From the NCBI GenBank assembly GCA_031472005.1, contig PZJY01000004.1, positions 2,392,556 through 2,456,555 on the forward strand: 64,000 nucleotides of DNA, in the 5' to 3' direction. Source of the DNA: Tetracladium setigerum. Lineage: Eukaryota; Ascomycota; Leotiomycetes; Helotiales. The position numbers and the translations under genes are program-made. This document shows, piece after piece, positions 36,894-49,390 of the stretch (its first letter is position 1; each line of letters starts with the position of its first letter). The notes beneath the pieces are model-generated. The model was not told the DNA's origin. It searched no databases and saw only the letters and a list, made by a program, of their open reading frames with translations.

Positions 36894-37734
36894 TTGGGGA
36901 ATGGTTGGTGTATATTTGTATTGATGTTTTTGTGGTCCTGCGTGGAGTTTGGAGTTTGGGTTTGGTTTTGTTGCATGAAAGTAGGTTGATACCCAGAAAG
37001 ACACAATGAAATATAAAGCATTTGAAGTATTTGTGACTAGGTCTGTTGAAGTTCTTCAAGAATTACCGGCTTCCCTTCAACATCCCAACACAATATTATT
37101 CATGTCTTAAGGGTTAAAGTCTCCTTAGAGGCGCTTCTGACCTATTATTCAAACCACCAAGAGGGCCTGGAGGCAGTAATCTGGGAGCTATGTTGAGAGT
37201 GGGTTTGAACCTCAGAAGAAGTAAAGTCTAAATTGACTATGGAAGCTCTCTGTTTCATCGAAAAAAGACTATAATCGAGTTCGACACCTGTTTAAGCTAA
37301 TTTGGTGAACATGGCTGTGAAGCTGATGATTTAGCCGTAAGCCTGTCTTGGTATATAGACAGTGAAAATTTGTGCCTAAATTTCCAGCATGCGCAAGTAA
37401 GTGCCAAATTTTATGACACCATTCAGTCCAGAACTTGTGACGTGGTTTTTGTAGGGTTATGTTTCCTCCTGCTCTTGACAAACAGTCATCGGCATCACAT
37501 CCACGAGTGCATCGTACAAGACGCAGCTTCATTTTGTGAAGGAACCCATGTGGCTTCCAAGAATTATAGTCTGGCCTCCGCACCAAGCAACTATCAACAG
37601 ACAATAGCGAGCGAACATCCATCGGCCTTTCGGTGTTGGTACTGGCAGCAGTTTTCACGTCCTGCACTCTGGCTGGTAAAATTGCTCCCAGATCCAAGCA
37701 TTCTTCCACGAACTTGAACCAACAAATCCCAGAA
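36894..37734. other. Intergenic between GH76 and RPR2 (convergent 3' ends)
   Basis: About 840 nt; no gene seen. The frames on both strands here lack family features. Confidence 0.5.
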
Positions 37735-38238
37735 TCAAGCACCTGCCATTTGAACTTCGTGTTGTGGTTCTACCTCCAAATCTTTCCGTGTCTCTGGTAC
37801 CCGAAGTGGCCGTCTTTTCTGTCTTTTGGCTGCAAGAGGGAATCTCTTCGCGAGCCCACAGATATTGCATTTTTGCACCATAACATCTGCCCAAGGCTTC
37901 TTGCCTCCCTTACTTTTGTTCTCGATTTCCTTGGAACATGTAGAGCCTTCCAATAATATCGTATTGCAGTTTTTGCATATCGAATGCTTGACATCTTGAG
38001 CCAGCCGTACTTGGGCTTTGAGTGAGACGTTTCGAAGGTCAGAGACTAGACGTTGTGAGAAGGGTTTGAGGTTGTCGGTGCATAGTTCGATTATGGGCGT
38101 ATCGTTATTTCCAATAGACTCGGGCAGAGTGACAGCTGTGGAATGTTGTTGGGCGAGAAGAACCGCAGCTTGATACAAAAACTGTACTCTGCTGCTGGCG
38201 GGGTTGGCTTTCGCCACTTTCGCCTTGGCTTTAGCCAT
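37735..38238 (-). CDS. RPR2: RNase P subunit Rpr2/Rpp21
   Basis: Single exon, 167 aa, starting at the ATG at 38238 (MAKAKAKVAKANPASSRVQF). An upstream in-frame ATG (38349) would add 37 unlike residues. An N-terminal helix (VQFLYQAAVLLAQQ) is followed by DLRNVSLKAQVRLAQDVKHS and a zinc ribbon: CKNCNTILLEGSTC and, after a basic loop, CNICGLAKRFP. The order and the two Cys pairs are those of Rpr2/Rpp21 (Snm1 is the MRP paralogue). It helps bind precursor tRNA in nuclear RNase P and pairs functionally with POP1, also in this window. A divergent 480-nt promoter is shared with SUB2. Confidence 0.85.
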   Translation of the reverse strand: MAKAKAKVAKANPASSRVQFLYQAAVLLAQQHSTAVTLPESIGNNDTPIIELCTDNLKPFSQRLVSDLRNVSLKAQVRLAQDVKHSICKNCNTILLEGSTCSKEIENKSKGGKKPWADVMVQKCNICGLAKRFPLAAKRQKRRPLRVPETRKDLEVEPQHEVQMAGA

Positions 38239-38718
38239 ACTCGCACCTGGGGGAGTCTGAGAGAAAGAAATTTGTTCGGGCAATGAGTTCGGGCGTTCGA
38301 TGTTTTGTGAAGTGACTTTCGAATGACAGGGCGGCAGTTGAATTTCCAAGAGTGTTGCCTTTGTTGATCTCTTTCAGCCTTGCGCTAACAACCGCGCTAA
38401 CAACCGCATTTGGGCTAGCGGATCTGACAAGAGCGAGGGAGCCTCTTCGTGAACAATCCTCGCCGCCTCCCCATCTCCATCCCCATTTCCATCTCCAATT
38501 CCATCGACATTTCATCCTACCTCTCACGACGACCACAACCCTCCATCGCACTCATCGCAGATCTTTAATTTTGTCGAATCTCTGCGTCTCGCCTTCCAAA
38601 GGTTCTGCACAGATCACCTTCCAACGCAGCCCGCCCCAAGAGTCGACAGAAACGACTCGCCTCCCCTAAAATCCCCAACCTCACCTCAAACACTACAACA
38701 CTCCAAAACACCTACAAT
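38239..38718. promoter_or_regulatory. Divergent promoter shared by RPR2 and SUB2
   Basis: 480 nt between the two start codons. It contains CT-rich pyrimidine tracts and a tandem CGCTAACAAC (38391..38410) but no clear TATA box. Both genes are housekeeping RNA-processing genes, so shared expression is plausible. Confidence 0.5.
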
Positions 38719-40658
38719 ATGTCTGGCGAAGAAGATCTCATCGATTACTCTGACGAGGAGCTCGGAACGAACGAGACTGCGCCTGCCGACTCAAATGGAG
38801 GAGCTAAGAAGGGCGGCTTGGCCGTCGCAGAAGAAACCGAAAAGAAAGGCAGTTATGCCGGCATCCACACAAGTGGTTTCCGCGACTTCCTCCTGAAGCC
38901 AGAGCTTCTACGTGCCATTACGGACTGTGGATTCGAACATCCTTCGGAGGGTCAGTCATAAACTTTTATCCCCAAGCTCCATCGTTCTACCTTCAAGCGC
39001 GCGTCCGTCCATCTCGCAAGCAAAAGAAAAATATCCTGGCCATCCATCTACAAGTCGCGAAGCTATCCTGGGTTGTCTCTTTGGCGGGAAGCAGTATCAA
39101 GCAGTGATCTCTGGAGAGAGATTCGTGTTGGCCACACGGCCTGGGAGTACGAAGTGGTGTTGGTGTGGTTGAGAGAGGGCGCTAGAATTGGCTTCGCCAA
39201 GAGACAATCAGGATGTTTCCATTTCGCCGACTTCAGATCGCGTTGCGCGCAACAGGCAGATATACATATTGTGTCTCTCGAGCGCTCTATTATGTCGCCA
39301 CTTCGATATCCTCTTAGGGAGGCTCTGTGACTCAGTTGCAGAGATGGACGGACTTTGCGCGAACTCTTGCACCTCATTTACTCTTGGAAACCATTATCTA
39401 ACTTCCGGTCGATTTACTCTACAGTTCAGCAAGAAGCAATTCCTCAGGCCATGCTCGGTACCGATGTCCTCTGCCAAGCCAAATCTGGTCTCGGTAAGAC
39501 AGCTATCTTCGTCCTCTGCAGTTTGCAACAACTGGATCCTGTCGCTGGTGAAGCCTCCGTCGTCGTCATGTGCCACACACGTGAATTAGCGTACCAAATC
39601 AAGAATGAGTACGCTCGTTTCAGCAAGTACATGCCAGAGGTCAAGATCGGCGTATTCTTTGGTGGTGCTCCCATCCAAAAGGATATTGAGTTGCTCAAGA
39701 ACAAGGACACCCATCCTCATGTTATTGTCGCCACTCCTGGTCGCCTTAATGCTCTCGTTCGTGACAAGTACTTGCGCCTTGGTAGCTGCAAGGTCTTCGT
39801 TCTCGATGAGTGTGACAAGATGTTGGATCAACCAGGTATGTAGCCACCCTTAGTGAAGTTGATGTATCACGTGCTAATCTCTCCAGATATGCGCCGTGAT
39901 GTCCAGGACATCTTCAAGACTACTCCCATGCAAAAGCAGGTCATGATGTTCAGCGCAACTCTCGCTAAGACCACTCGACCAATTTGCCTTAAGTTCATGA
40001 GGAATCCTCTCGAGATCTTCATTGACAACGAGTCCAAGCTCACTCTTCACGGTCTTACTCAGTCATACATCAAGTTGGATGAGAAGGAGAAGAACCGAAA
40101 ACTCAATGAGATTCTTGACTTTGTTCCATTCAACCAGGTCATCATCTTCGTCAAGAGCACACTCCGGGCAACCGAACTCGACAAGTTGTTGCGCGAGTGT
40201 AACTTCCCATCCGTTGCTGTTCACTCCGGTGTTAGCCAAGAGGAACGGTATGTACATTCTTTCTCCATGATCTTTTCTTGTCACTAACGCCCAACAGTAT
40301 CAAGCGCTACAAGGAGTTCAAGGACTTCAACAAGCGTATCTGTGTTGCCACCGACGTCTTTGGTCGTGGTATTGATATCCAACGTATCAATCTTGCGATC
40401 AATTACGATCTTCCAGACAGCGCAGATTCGTACCTTCATCGTGTCGGTCGTGCTGGACGTTTTGGAACTCGCGGTTGGTCCGTTTCTTTCGTCAGCAGTG
40501 AGGCTGACGAGCAGGTGTTGAAGACGATCGAGGAGAGATTCGAGGTTGCCCTGCCGTAAGTACTTCGCTTGGCCTTGTATCCACTGCCCACTAACGTATT
40601 GTATAGACCGTACTCAGAGGAGCTCATTCGATCGACCACTGCTATGAACGAAGAGTAG
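38719..40658 (+). CDS. SUB2: SUB2 (UAP56) DECD-box RNA helicase
   Basis: Five exons: 38719..38950, 39425..39835, 39887..40247, 40298..40555 and 40607..40658, exactly 438 codons (437 aa), the family length. Motifs in order: Q-motif region (GFEHPSE/VQQEAIP), Walker [14 protein letters not shown]-equivalent [25 protein letters not shown] (the DECD signature), SAT ([11 protein letters not shown]), [11 protein letters not shown] and [13 protein letters not shown]. Sub2 works in spliceosome assembly and, with TREX, in mRNA export from the nucleus. No frameshift is present. The first intron (38951..39424) is 474 nt against 42-51 nt for the others, an oddity noted in the findings. Confidence 0.97.
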
Positions 40659-42886
40659 ATTACTTAAATTTTCTCCTTGTTCCATACGCAGGCTACTCCA
40701 ACTCTCGGGAATCCAAATGACATGTTCTATTGCGCGGTCTTTCTCCCTACAACTAAGTTGGTTGGTTTGGTGGCATCTGTTTCTGTTTTGAGTTATGTAT
40801 CGAAATTATGGATTTCTTTTTATGAAGCTCGGCTTGCTTGAGGATGGATGAATGATCGATGGGAGCAAGCGGTGGATGAGGATGAGCCAAAAATGATAAG
40901 GGGTAAATGCCGGGATACAGCGTTCAGTTGTCATTAAACGAAAAGTTCTTAAAATATCGAGTGCAATTCCCCTGTGACTTTCTCATTCAATAATTGGTGC
41001 CTGTTCTTCTTCTTCAATTTGAGGCTGTCACCTCAAGCTTTGCTGAGCAGCTTCCGCCTCGATGACAACAAACCAGGCTGCCCGGGTGTCCCCTGTAGCT
41101 CTCGGTAGCTGCTCCTGGACTTTTGATTCCATGCTGAGATCTTGGCCCTCGACATTCTCTTGGTAGTTCCACTTTATTTAAGTTGGTCAGCCAGCCGTCG
41201 TGGCGTTGCAGGGCTTGCAGCTTAGGAACAGCACGATGACAGCCTATCGCCGTGTGTAAGTGCGGGTTAATCGATGACCGCGATTCAGAGGCTGGTGTAT
41301 TTTGGGTTGCTATGGATGGAGGTGCATGAAGTTTTTCTTTTGCTTCTATCAACTTGCACGCCGGGTTCTCTGTGTTCCTGAGTTAATATCGTGAGTTGTT
41401 ACACTTTTTTTCATCCTTCCCCGCCACCCGTTTAGCCTCATCCTCATCCTCATCCTTCGAGGGTTTCTTGGCGCGTGTAGCGGCATACTGTATCTCCTTT
41501 TTCTCTACGTTCCTTCAAAATATTCCAGTGTTTATGGGAAATTTTCTTTGAGAGCAGAAGCCGTGTGAACTAGTAGTCCATGTCAATCCAAAACTAAGGT
41601 TGATAGATCACTTGTCTTGTGCAAATTGTAAGATCTTACAGCGAGTGTAAGGTCACCACCGTTTACATAGAGGTTTCCCAGCGCGTTCGAACAGATTCCA
41701 CAGTTGAAATGATCAGGCGGTCATGTTGAGTGAGATAATTATGACAACTTTGAAAGGGATCTGTGCGGTGGTGAATCGCCTGCACATCTAGAAGTGATGG
41801 CTCCCTAGATTCCAAATCAGCCGACTTCAGAAGGCAAGAAGTGAGCCGGCTTATTGCAACAGTCATTGCATCGTCTGATGTTTGATCTATCAACTCTCAA
41901 TCTCTCCATGGTCAAGTATCTTGTTGTCAGTCTCACATCCCGCTGGGTAACATATCCCTGTTCCCCAGCCCATTTCTGCGATCATAAATAAACTCCGATG
42001 AAGGTGCCAAGGAAGGCCATGAATCCATACTCGCACATGGGGTCGCCAGCATCGAGACAACAATGCTCCGTATAGGACCACTTTTTGAGTTCCAAGTGAA
42101 GATTCTTTTGAGATGGTTGATTTTTGTGTTTCTTTTTATTTTTTCAGTTCCAGAATCCAATGCAATGGATCGTAAATGTTTTGACCTGGACCCGGCAAAG
42201 TGAGAATTGGCCGGAGAAGGATAATGGTCAAGTGCGCAAGAGATCAGGCCACAAAGCCGTCAGCTGTAAATTCTTGTCAGAAAGACCGCCGATGAAATAA
42301 CCATAAATCCGTTCGGGGAAGATATGGGCGAGTCTCTGTGTACAAGGCTGGGGGTGTTGTAGCTGGTCGCCTCGGACTCGCAATAAGCTCACATGGACGC
42401 TAGCTGGGAGCAATTGCTCTTTCCACAAGAGCTGCAAAAGTTGCGGTCAGTACAGATTGTGCAATTGTTTCTATTCTTGAAACTATGATAATGTGCTGTT
42501 ACTATAGTTCAGAGTGGATTCAGGATGGACGCTACGCTCAAGCGCAGCAAGCGACTTCCCCAGACCCGAGCGTCAAATTAGAAAAAAAAGTTACTGCGCA
42601 TTTAAACAGAGGACAAGGATCCTGTGATTAGTTCGACAGCAATAAGATGGATGTTTCAACATCCGGATCTTAGATATTGCTGTATTGTTATCTGATCTGC
42701 TGCGTTGTACATTTTTTGCTGTGGACCTGGGGGAGGCGAGGTGCGTTCGGAGGAGTATCTTCATTTCGGAAGTGTTTATATTTTTATAAGCTGACATTGG
42801 CGAGGTTTCTTAGAGGTAAATTTTCTATAGTCTCACTTGGATGAACATCTCACCACATCTTTTACACATCTAATAGAGCTCAAGAG

Positions 42887-42894
42887 TATATATT
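42887..42894 (+). promoter_or_regulatory. TATA box of the cupin gene
   Basis: TATATATT about 230 nt upstream of the ATG at 43120, followed by a CT/CA-rich leader. Confidence 0.45.
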
Positions 42895-42981
42895 GCGGTC
42901 AATCTCCCAACTATCACACCTTTTCCCATCTTCATCACACATCTACACTCTCGACATCCTAACAACCTCTCTCAATTCTCA

Positions 42982-43017
42982 TTTCATTTGTACTTTCATT
43001 TGTACTTCCATTTGTAC
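42982..43017 (+). repeat. Three 12-nt tandem repeats in the cupin leader
   Basis: TTTCATTTGTAC twice, then TTCCATTTGTAC. The array is about 100 nt upstream of the start codon, probably in the 5' UTR. Confidence 0.9.
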
Positions 43018-43119
43018 CTGATATACAGCTCCCAAATCACGATCAACGACAATAAACCCAATCAATCAAAACTCAACTCCGTCCTCCGTTCCCCCAACCA
43101 CACTCATCAATCATCAAAC

Positions 43120-43860
43120 ATGCAGTTCACCAACATCATCGTCTCCGCCATTTTGGCTTTCACTGCAACCGCAGCTCCCACAGCTCGCGCAGCCAGCGAA
43201 GAAACCTCCCTCACATCCCGCCTCATCCTCGCTCCCACAGCCCTCGACCGCTTCAATGTCCTCCTCGAAGACGAAGCCAACTTCGTCTTCGACTTCTCCA
43301 AACCACCACAAGGATCCGTCACCGAGTCCAACCCAATCCTCGGCCGTACCGTCCGCGCAGACCGCAAAACCTTCCCAGCACTCATCGGCAATGGCGTCGG
43401 TGCCACTCTAGGATTCCTCGGACCCTGCGGCTTCAATACACCTCACACGCACCCGCGATCCGCTGAGTTCAACATCATCGTCGAAGGTGCACTCATTGGC
43501 GAGATCATCCCCGAAAACGGCATCGGCAAGCCTGTGCGTCACAGACTCGAGAAATATCAATCGACCATCTTCCCTGCCGGTGCGCTTCACACCGAGTTCA
43601 ACCCCAATTGCACGCCCGCTGTTTTCGTGGCCGCCTTTGGAAATGAGGATTTTGGCGTTTTGCAGGCCGCTAATAGTTTGTTTGCGCTGAGTGGTGATAT
43701 CGTTGATGCTACTGTTGGAAAGCAGGAGGCTGGCTTTGAGCAGAATGGGTTGAGCTTGGAGGAGTTCAGAAAAGTACTTCCTTTGAACATTGCTGCGGGT
43801 GTGGAGCAGTGCTTGAAGACTTGTGGGATGAAGGGGCCAAACTACACTGGTTCCTCCTAA
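43120..43860 (+). CDS. Secreted cupin (germin-like, spherulin-1A type)
   Basis: Single exon, 246 aa. The signal peptide is MQFTNIIVSAILAFTATAAP. One cupin domain has both germin boxes: GPCGFNTPHTHPRSAEFNII (His-x-His and Glu for metal binding) and FPAGALHTEFNPNC (third His). That layout suggests a Mn- or Fe-binding extracellular protein. Related fungal proteins are called spherulin-1A-like and are stress- or spore-linked, but their chemistry is mostly unknown. The upstream in-frame ATG at 42988 adds a stretch not resembling the family and overlaps the leader repeat, so 43120 is the better start. The C-terminus has two Cys (QCLKTCGMKG). Confidence 0.88.
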   Translation: MQFTNIIVSAILAFTATAAPTARAASEETSLTSRLILAPTALDRFNVLLEDEANFVFDFSKPPQGSVTESNPILGRTVRADRKTFPALIGNGVGATLGFLGPCGFNTPHTHPRSAEFNIIVEGALIGEIIPENGIGKPVRHRLEKYQSTIFPAGALHTEFNPNCTPAVFVAAFGNEDFGVLQAANSLFALSGDIVDATVGKQEAGFEQNGLSLEEFRKVLPLNIAAGVEQCLKTCGMKGPNYTGSS

Positions 43861-45140
43861 GGTAACGACAGTAATGATTTGGTATTTGGTGTTCTAGCAT
43901 GCATGAGCAGAGGAGTTTGAGAAAAAACTGGTTTTGGTTGTCCTTTGGGTTGGCTGGTTTTGCTTTCCCGGCTTGTGCACAAGGCCGATGCGTCGTCACT
44001 CTTTAATGGTGGGAAAATCATCTAGATAGCGTTGCGATTTTGCATTTAATATTTGCGGTCTTTAATCAGTGTACTTGGCAAATATATTAAAGATGTTAAG
44101 TTCGACTTCGTTTTCTAGATCTTTGCCCATTGCTTGATTGTTGTGAAAACATGCGGCTCCTGCAGCCACCTCGCTAAACTCCGAATAAAGATCTCACCGA
44201 CTCGAGGATGAACAGATGCTGACATTCTGATTCTGTCAGCTGAAATGGAGGGGGATGGAATCAAATGTGCGGATCTTATCTTGGGCTTACAGTAAGCATC
44301 GATCCCATATGGCCTACTTGTCGTCTTCATTGTCCCGAATAGTAACGCCGCCAAAGGAAAAATTACTCTGTATCTTTGAACAAAATCATCGTATAATGCG
44401 AAGTATCAAAAGATTTCCTTCCTTTTCTACCGCCACTGCAGATGATGATTGTGTGAAGTTGTCATCACTTTTAGCAGTTTATCAACAATAGTAACGCCTA
44501 TTATATAATCTGTCAGAGACAAGTTCATATGTTTAAAGAATGAAGACTCGACACACAATCTACCTTCATTTATAGCTTTCAACTTGGGGCAGCGTTTCAA
44601 AATTTTACTACTCACTTTAGGAGAACATCGAGGATCGTCATTATCACGGTGACGTTCACTGGTCGAGGGTCACATCAGTCGGCCCAGGATTTTGGGTTTG
44701 GATCACTCGCTTAGCATTTAGATCTGAAAATCCATCGCTTCCAATTATCAAATCAACCCAGCCGAAAGATAGTAAGAGTAGTAGGAAATTCTAGGGAGAG
44801 ATTAATCCCATGAATAAAGCGAAGATGGTTCAAATAAATTGAGAGACGTTCATGAAATTGACTGATCTTCTACCATGCTCAATCGGAGATACTATGCCAA
44901 GACTCATTCAACGGTCCCCAAGCCATCCAGCGAACAACAACAGCTTATGGGAGGTAACTTAGGTAAGCAGATACACCTGCGAATGAGTGAATGTGATGTC
45001 TAGCTACTAAGTGAGTCGACCTTTCAACGATAAGAAATGGACTAAGACGCATTCTTTGACCGACGCCTGAGTGGTTCCGAAATCCCTGTGTAAAAGCTAA
45101 TCAGGCCATCATCGGCACTCAAACTCCCAGAAAATCAAAA
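43861..45140. other. Intergenic, no gene seen
   Basis: About 1.3 kb of cupin 3' flank and AAA gene 3' flank, AT-rich in the middle. No supported gene. Confidence 0.5.
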
Positions 45141-48100
45141 CTATACCGCACCAGCCGGGGGTGGTGGCGGCGGCGGATAGGGGCCAACATGACCACTCGG
45201 CGCGTTGTAGTAGGGTGCGCCACCCTGGGGCGGCTGCATAGAGTACTGCGCGTACCTCGGATCATTCTGCCATGGCTGGTATGGCTGTGGTGCAAGCGCC
45301 GGAGGGGCAACAGGATTGCCTTGGGGCGGCTGCGCATACCCTCCCGGGTGAGGGTAGTATGCTGGCCATGCACCTGGAGGAGGATAACCTTGTGCGGGAT
45401 CAAATGCCGGGGGCTGTTGCTGCTGCTGCTGTGGAAGTGGCTGCTCAGTATATGGCGTGGGATCGGATGACCTGGGGCCTGGTAAAGCGACACCAGGGCC
45501 CGATTGAGTGACTGGTTGTTCGTGTGAGATAGCACCGTTGTTTGCCCAACCTGTTCCGATGTGTGCCGCTGCATGGGATGGAGGTTTGGTGGTTAGATCA
45601 GGTGCACCTTGGCCCGGTGCTTGAGACAACGTATGCTTTCTGGATTGATCCTGCTGCTCGTTTGTTGCTTTGTGCTTATTCATATCCTCGTACATCTTTG
45701 CAATCTTCCGGGCAAAATCCTCCTCTTTTGCTCTGATGTTGACTGACTTGGCCCACATTTCAAAGCCCTTCTTGTCATGGACTTCAGTGAGGTATTTCAT
45801 GAACTCGAGATAGGTATTGGACACTATCTCAAGGTCATCGACCTTGAGATGAATGACAGCGCCAGGAAGTTTGACCTTCTTGTGGCTCCCACCCTGAGCA
45901 CGAAATTCGGCGAGAGCCAGGGCAGTATGGCAAGCATTCCGAATCTGACGGCCGTTCCACCTTGCTTCTTTCTGCGAATTGAAGTAATTCGTGGCAAATG
46001 TGATGATCTCATTACGATCGATTTTTATATCTCCCTCGCGATGGTTCCTGCAAATCATGTCGAGATTCAGATTGAAGATGCTCAGAGTTGAATCGATATC
46101 AAGTTGCGGGTAGTACAGGCTGATATGGATTCGCGATGCAAAAGCTTCGTCGAAGTCACCAATGCGATTGGTCGTCAAGAAGAGCACTCCGGTATAGTAC
46201 TCGAGGACACGCAGAAAGACTAATGTCCATAAGTAAGTAAGTCGCCCAACGAGGGAGAAATAGGCAAAACTCAGTCATACCTGAGACAAGCCCGTTTCTG
46301 GTAAAGTCCAGCCTGGTTCGCTCCGCTAGGAATACGTCTGCCTCATCCAGGAGTAGTACACAACCCCACCGACTGGCGAGATTAAATGATGTCTCTAGAG
46401 CTTTCTCGACTTCGGTTGCGGTCGTCCCTAAGTCACCTATAGCACAGGACAAGTCGATTAGTATCCCGAGGAAGTTGCACCAGTTGCATCATGTGGACAT
46501 ACCGCAAGTGATCTGGTACAAGGGCTTTCCGAACATCTGTGCCACACCCTCTGCGGAGGCACGTCAGTAATTGAAATAAGCATTGTTGTTTCTCACGGAT
46601 GAAAAGGGTTTCTCACCAGCTGTAGTTGTCTTCCCAACTCCGGGAGCGCCATGTAAGAGGATGATTAAACCTTTCCCTATCCTGAAGTGAGCCAAAATCA
46701 GCTACTAACACGAGGAGTCTTCTTACCTTTGCCTCTGATGATATCAGCCTGTCGCTCCTCTTGAGACTCTTTGTCTCGGAAATGTTGTGCGACAAGTGAT
46801 TTGACCATTGTCTTATGGTTTCCGGGAAGGACGAGTTGGCCAAAGGCAGAATCATCATCATCCTCCACCTCTTGACCGTTGCCGTGCTGCCCTGTGGGCT
46901 CACCATAGTCGTCATCCCCTTTAAGCTTCTCGTCGTCCCTTTTCAGCTTGTCATCGTCCCCTTTCGGCTCATCATTGTGGACATCCCCTTCACCCCCAAT
47001 ATCTCCCTGCGTCGCTTCTATACTTCCCTTCTCATCGCTGCCATTATTGGTCCTCCCCGTACGAGCCTTGGTTGCGGGCGAAGTGTCTGGCAGACTTATG
47101 TGATTGAGATCAAGTTGAGCTGTTTAGGTAGGTAGTCATAGTGTAAGCAGTTGGAAATACATGCCCAAAACTCAGATGGACGAGAAACAAAGACTATATG
47201 TAAGAGCAGCACGAGATATTCGTAAGAAACGCAAGACTCACCCCATTTTCGACTTCGTAAAATGAAGCCAAATACACGGGAAGACATTATCAGGTAATCG
47301 CCATCGAATAAGGCGCTTTCCTGTAATTTGATTTCTCTTAGAAGGCGAGGGTAAATACTCGGTGGCGGCTCACCACGGCCCTCGGGCATCAAAGATTGTA
47401 TGTAGTCCTGGTTCCTCTTCTTCTCTGCGAAATTGTCCTTGAAATAATTATCTTGGGTGCTTGTACAGCATTGGGCTTTACAATCTTCCTCGTCAAAATT
47501 AGGTTCCATGGGCATACTGATGATATCCCGCAGCTTCGGTATTATATCGTCTTGAACATTTCTAGGCTCAAGCCATTCTCCAGATTCATTCTCAACACGA
47601 TTTCTCTGATCTTGCATTTTTTGATCCAGATTTTTCTGATCTCGATCTCTCTGATCTTGTTGAAAGTATGAGAAGGCCTCTTGAAAATCGACAACAACAT
47701 TGCTGTCAACTTCATCACGAGTGTCGAGGGTCACTCCGTTGTACCTCATGTGTTTGAATCCCGTCATGTCCATAAACAGTTTGCCTCTCTCAATCAGCCT
47801 TTGTCGTAGCGTCTTCCCAGGTCCGCTAACTATTGTGGGGGCGAGGGCGCCGATCTTATCCTCGGCGAAGCGGAGTGGAAATACCTCAAGGGACGTCACG
47901 GCCTTCTCGTTGTCATACCTAGGAATCCTAACTCTCCTGGAAATTGGACCGAGTTCCTTCCCATCAAAGTCAATATACACGCAGTGTAGGAAGATTGGTG
48001 TTTCTTCCTTAGCTTTTGCATGCTTGTCCCATTTTGCACGCCAGGGAGGGAAAATTTGATGCCCGGGACTGGTGACGCCGATGACGCGGTAAACCTGTCG

Positions 48101-49390
48101 AAGACTCTGATCAACAACCTCGTCGCCTGGCCTGAAAAGATACCAGACGTCTTTGAAGGCAACCGTCCTACAACGCTCGCTCTCCAAAAACTTGGCCTTT
48201 CCGACGAGCTGTTCATCCATGAACCGAATGAGGCACTTCAGGTGTTGGTATGCTGTCATCGAGTTCGTCCACTCATCATCATCGTCTTCCTCCCCTTCAG
48301 CGGAAGATTCGCTTAGACTTTCGTCGTCGGTAGACACTCTGGTGATCGGAGAACTCTCCGGTGCCTGTATCCCATCTGCGGGGATTGCTAAGGTCGTATC
48401 CTTGGATCCTGCGCTCATCGAATGAGCCTCTGAAGGACTGAATTTGGATGCGAGCTGGACAAACTTTGCTCTGATTGCCTCGCTCCAGTAATCCAGTGCT
48501 TTGTATGGCCTGGTCATGATAAGGGGCCCATAATCGTCCGATGCCAGAGTCTCACCATGAATCTTGGATAAGATTCTCAGAATGTGCTTCGAGTTGATAC
48601 GGATGCGCTCTGGTATTGGCGTTTGACCTCTAACTTGTGCTTGTTCGGATGTCTTTGTCACGGTAGGGCGAGGTCTGACCGATTCCGCCGCCTTCGTGTG
48701 ACTCCACATGTTATAGTAGCTGGGACGCTCAAAGGAGATGTCGGGTTCTCCATCCAGCACGTCGATGGCAAAGGAGTCTGCTGGTGCCTTCGATGAAAAC
48801 AACCTAAAATTTGACCAACGCACAAGGTTGAGATCGGGTATCTCGATGTGCTGTGCCAAGTCTGTCGCTGGATCAGTCACCAGTGGGTCGATCGCTAACA
48901 ATGCTGGGTCTGGTTCTGGTGCGCTCTTCTTGATGATAAGCTCAAGTTTGCGTTGCTTTTGGAGAAGAGATGCACGTTCTTCTTCCCAAGATGCTTCCAT
49001 ACCGCGCAAGCGTGCTCGATCTTTCTCGACTTCGGTCATGTTGTCCAGGTCGCTTTTCAAGTTAGAGAGCTCCTGCTCAAGAAGCTTAATCGCAAAGCGG
49101 GTGACATGGCCGATCGAATCCTCGTGTTTTTGATTGAGCTGGAGTCCATGGAAATAAGCATCGTATTCAAGGTTAAACTCGTCACGTTCTTGACATCCAT
49201 TTCTAAAGTCTTGCGTCAAGAAACCCACGCCACTCAAGCTTCGTGCAAAGCCTCCGCTGGCGGCAGGTATAATTTCATTCTTCAATTTTACTTCCAGCTG
49301 TTGTCGTGCGACTGTCTCGCGCTCGGCCCGCATTTCGAGCTCGATCAGCTTGGCTTGTAGCTTGTGTACAAGCTGCTCGTGGTCTTCCAT
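45141..49390 (-). CDS. AAA+ ATPase with DUF7025-type region
   Basis: Six exons: 47242..49390, 46727..47119, 46617..46676, 46503..46550, 46281..46436 and 45141..46219; 3885 nt, 1294 aa. The N-terminus is coiled-coil-like (LVHKLQAKLIELEMRAERET). The middle carries a fungal DUF7025 region (CRTVAFKDVWYLFRPGDEVV, DGKELGPISRRVRIPRYDNE), then an acidic repetitive linker. The ATPase core has Walker A HGAPGVGKTTTA (about 855), Walker B VLLLDEADVFLAE, sensor 1 VLFLTTNR and an Arg finger in FDEAFASRIH. The C-terminal 150 residues are Pro/Gln/Gly/Tyr-rich. The ATPase is intact; its substrate and role are unknown. An upstream frame (49381..49608) joins if one base is added near 49415, which would extend the N-terminus by about 70 residues. 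Confidence 0.88.

Larger units (their letters stand above)
40659..43119. other. Intergenic, no gene seen
   Basis: About 2.5 kb. Short unrecognised frames on both strands. The last 280 nt is the promoter and leader of the cupin gene. Confidence 0.5.
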
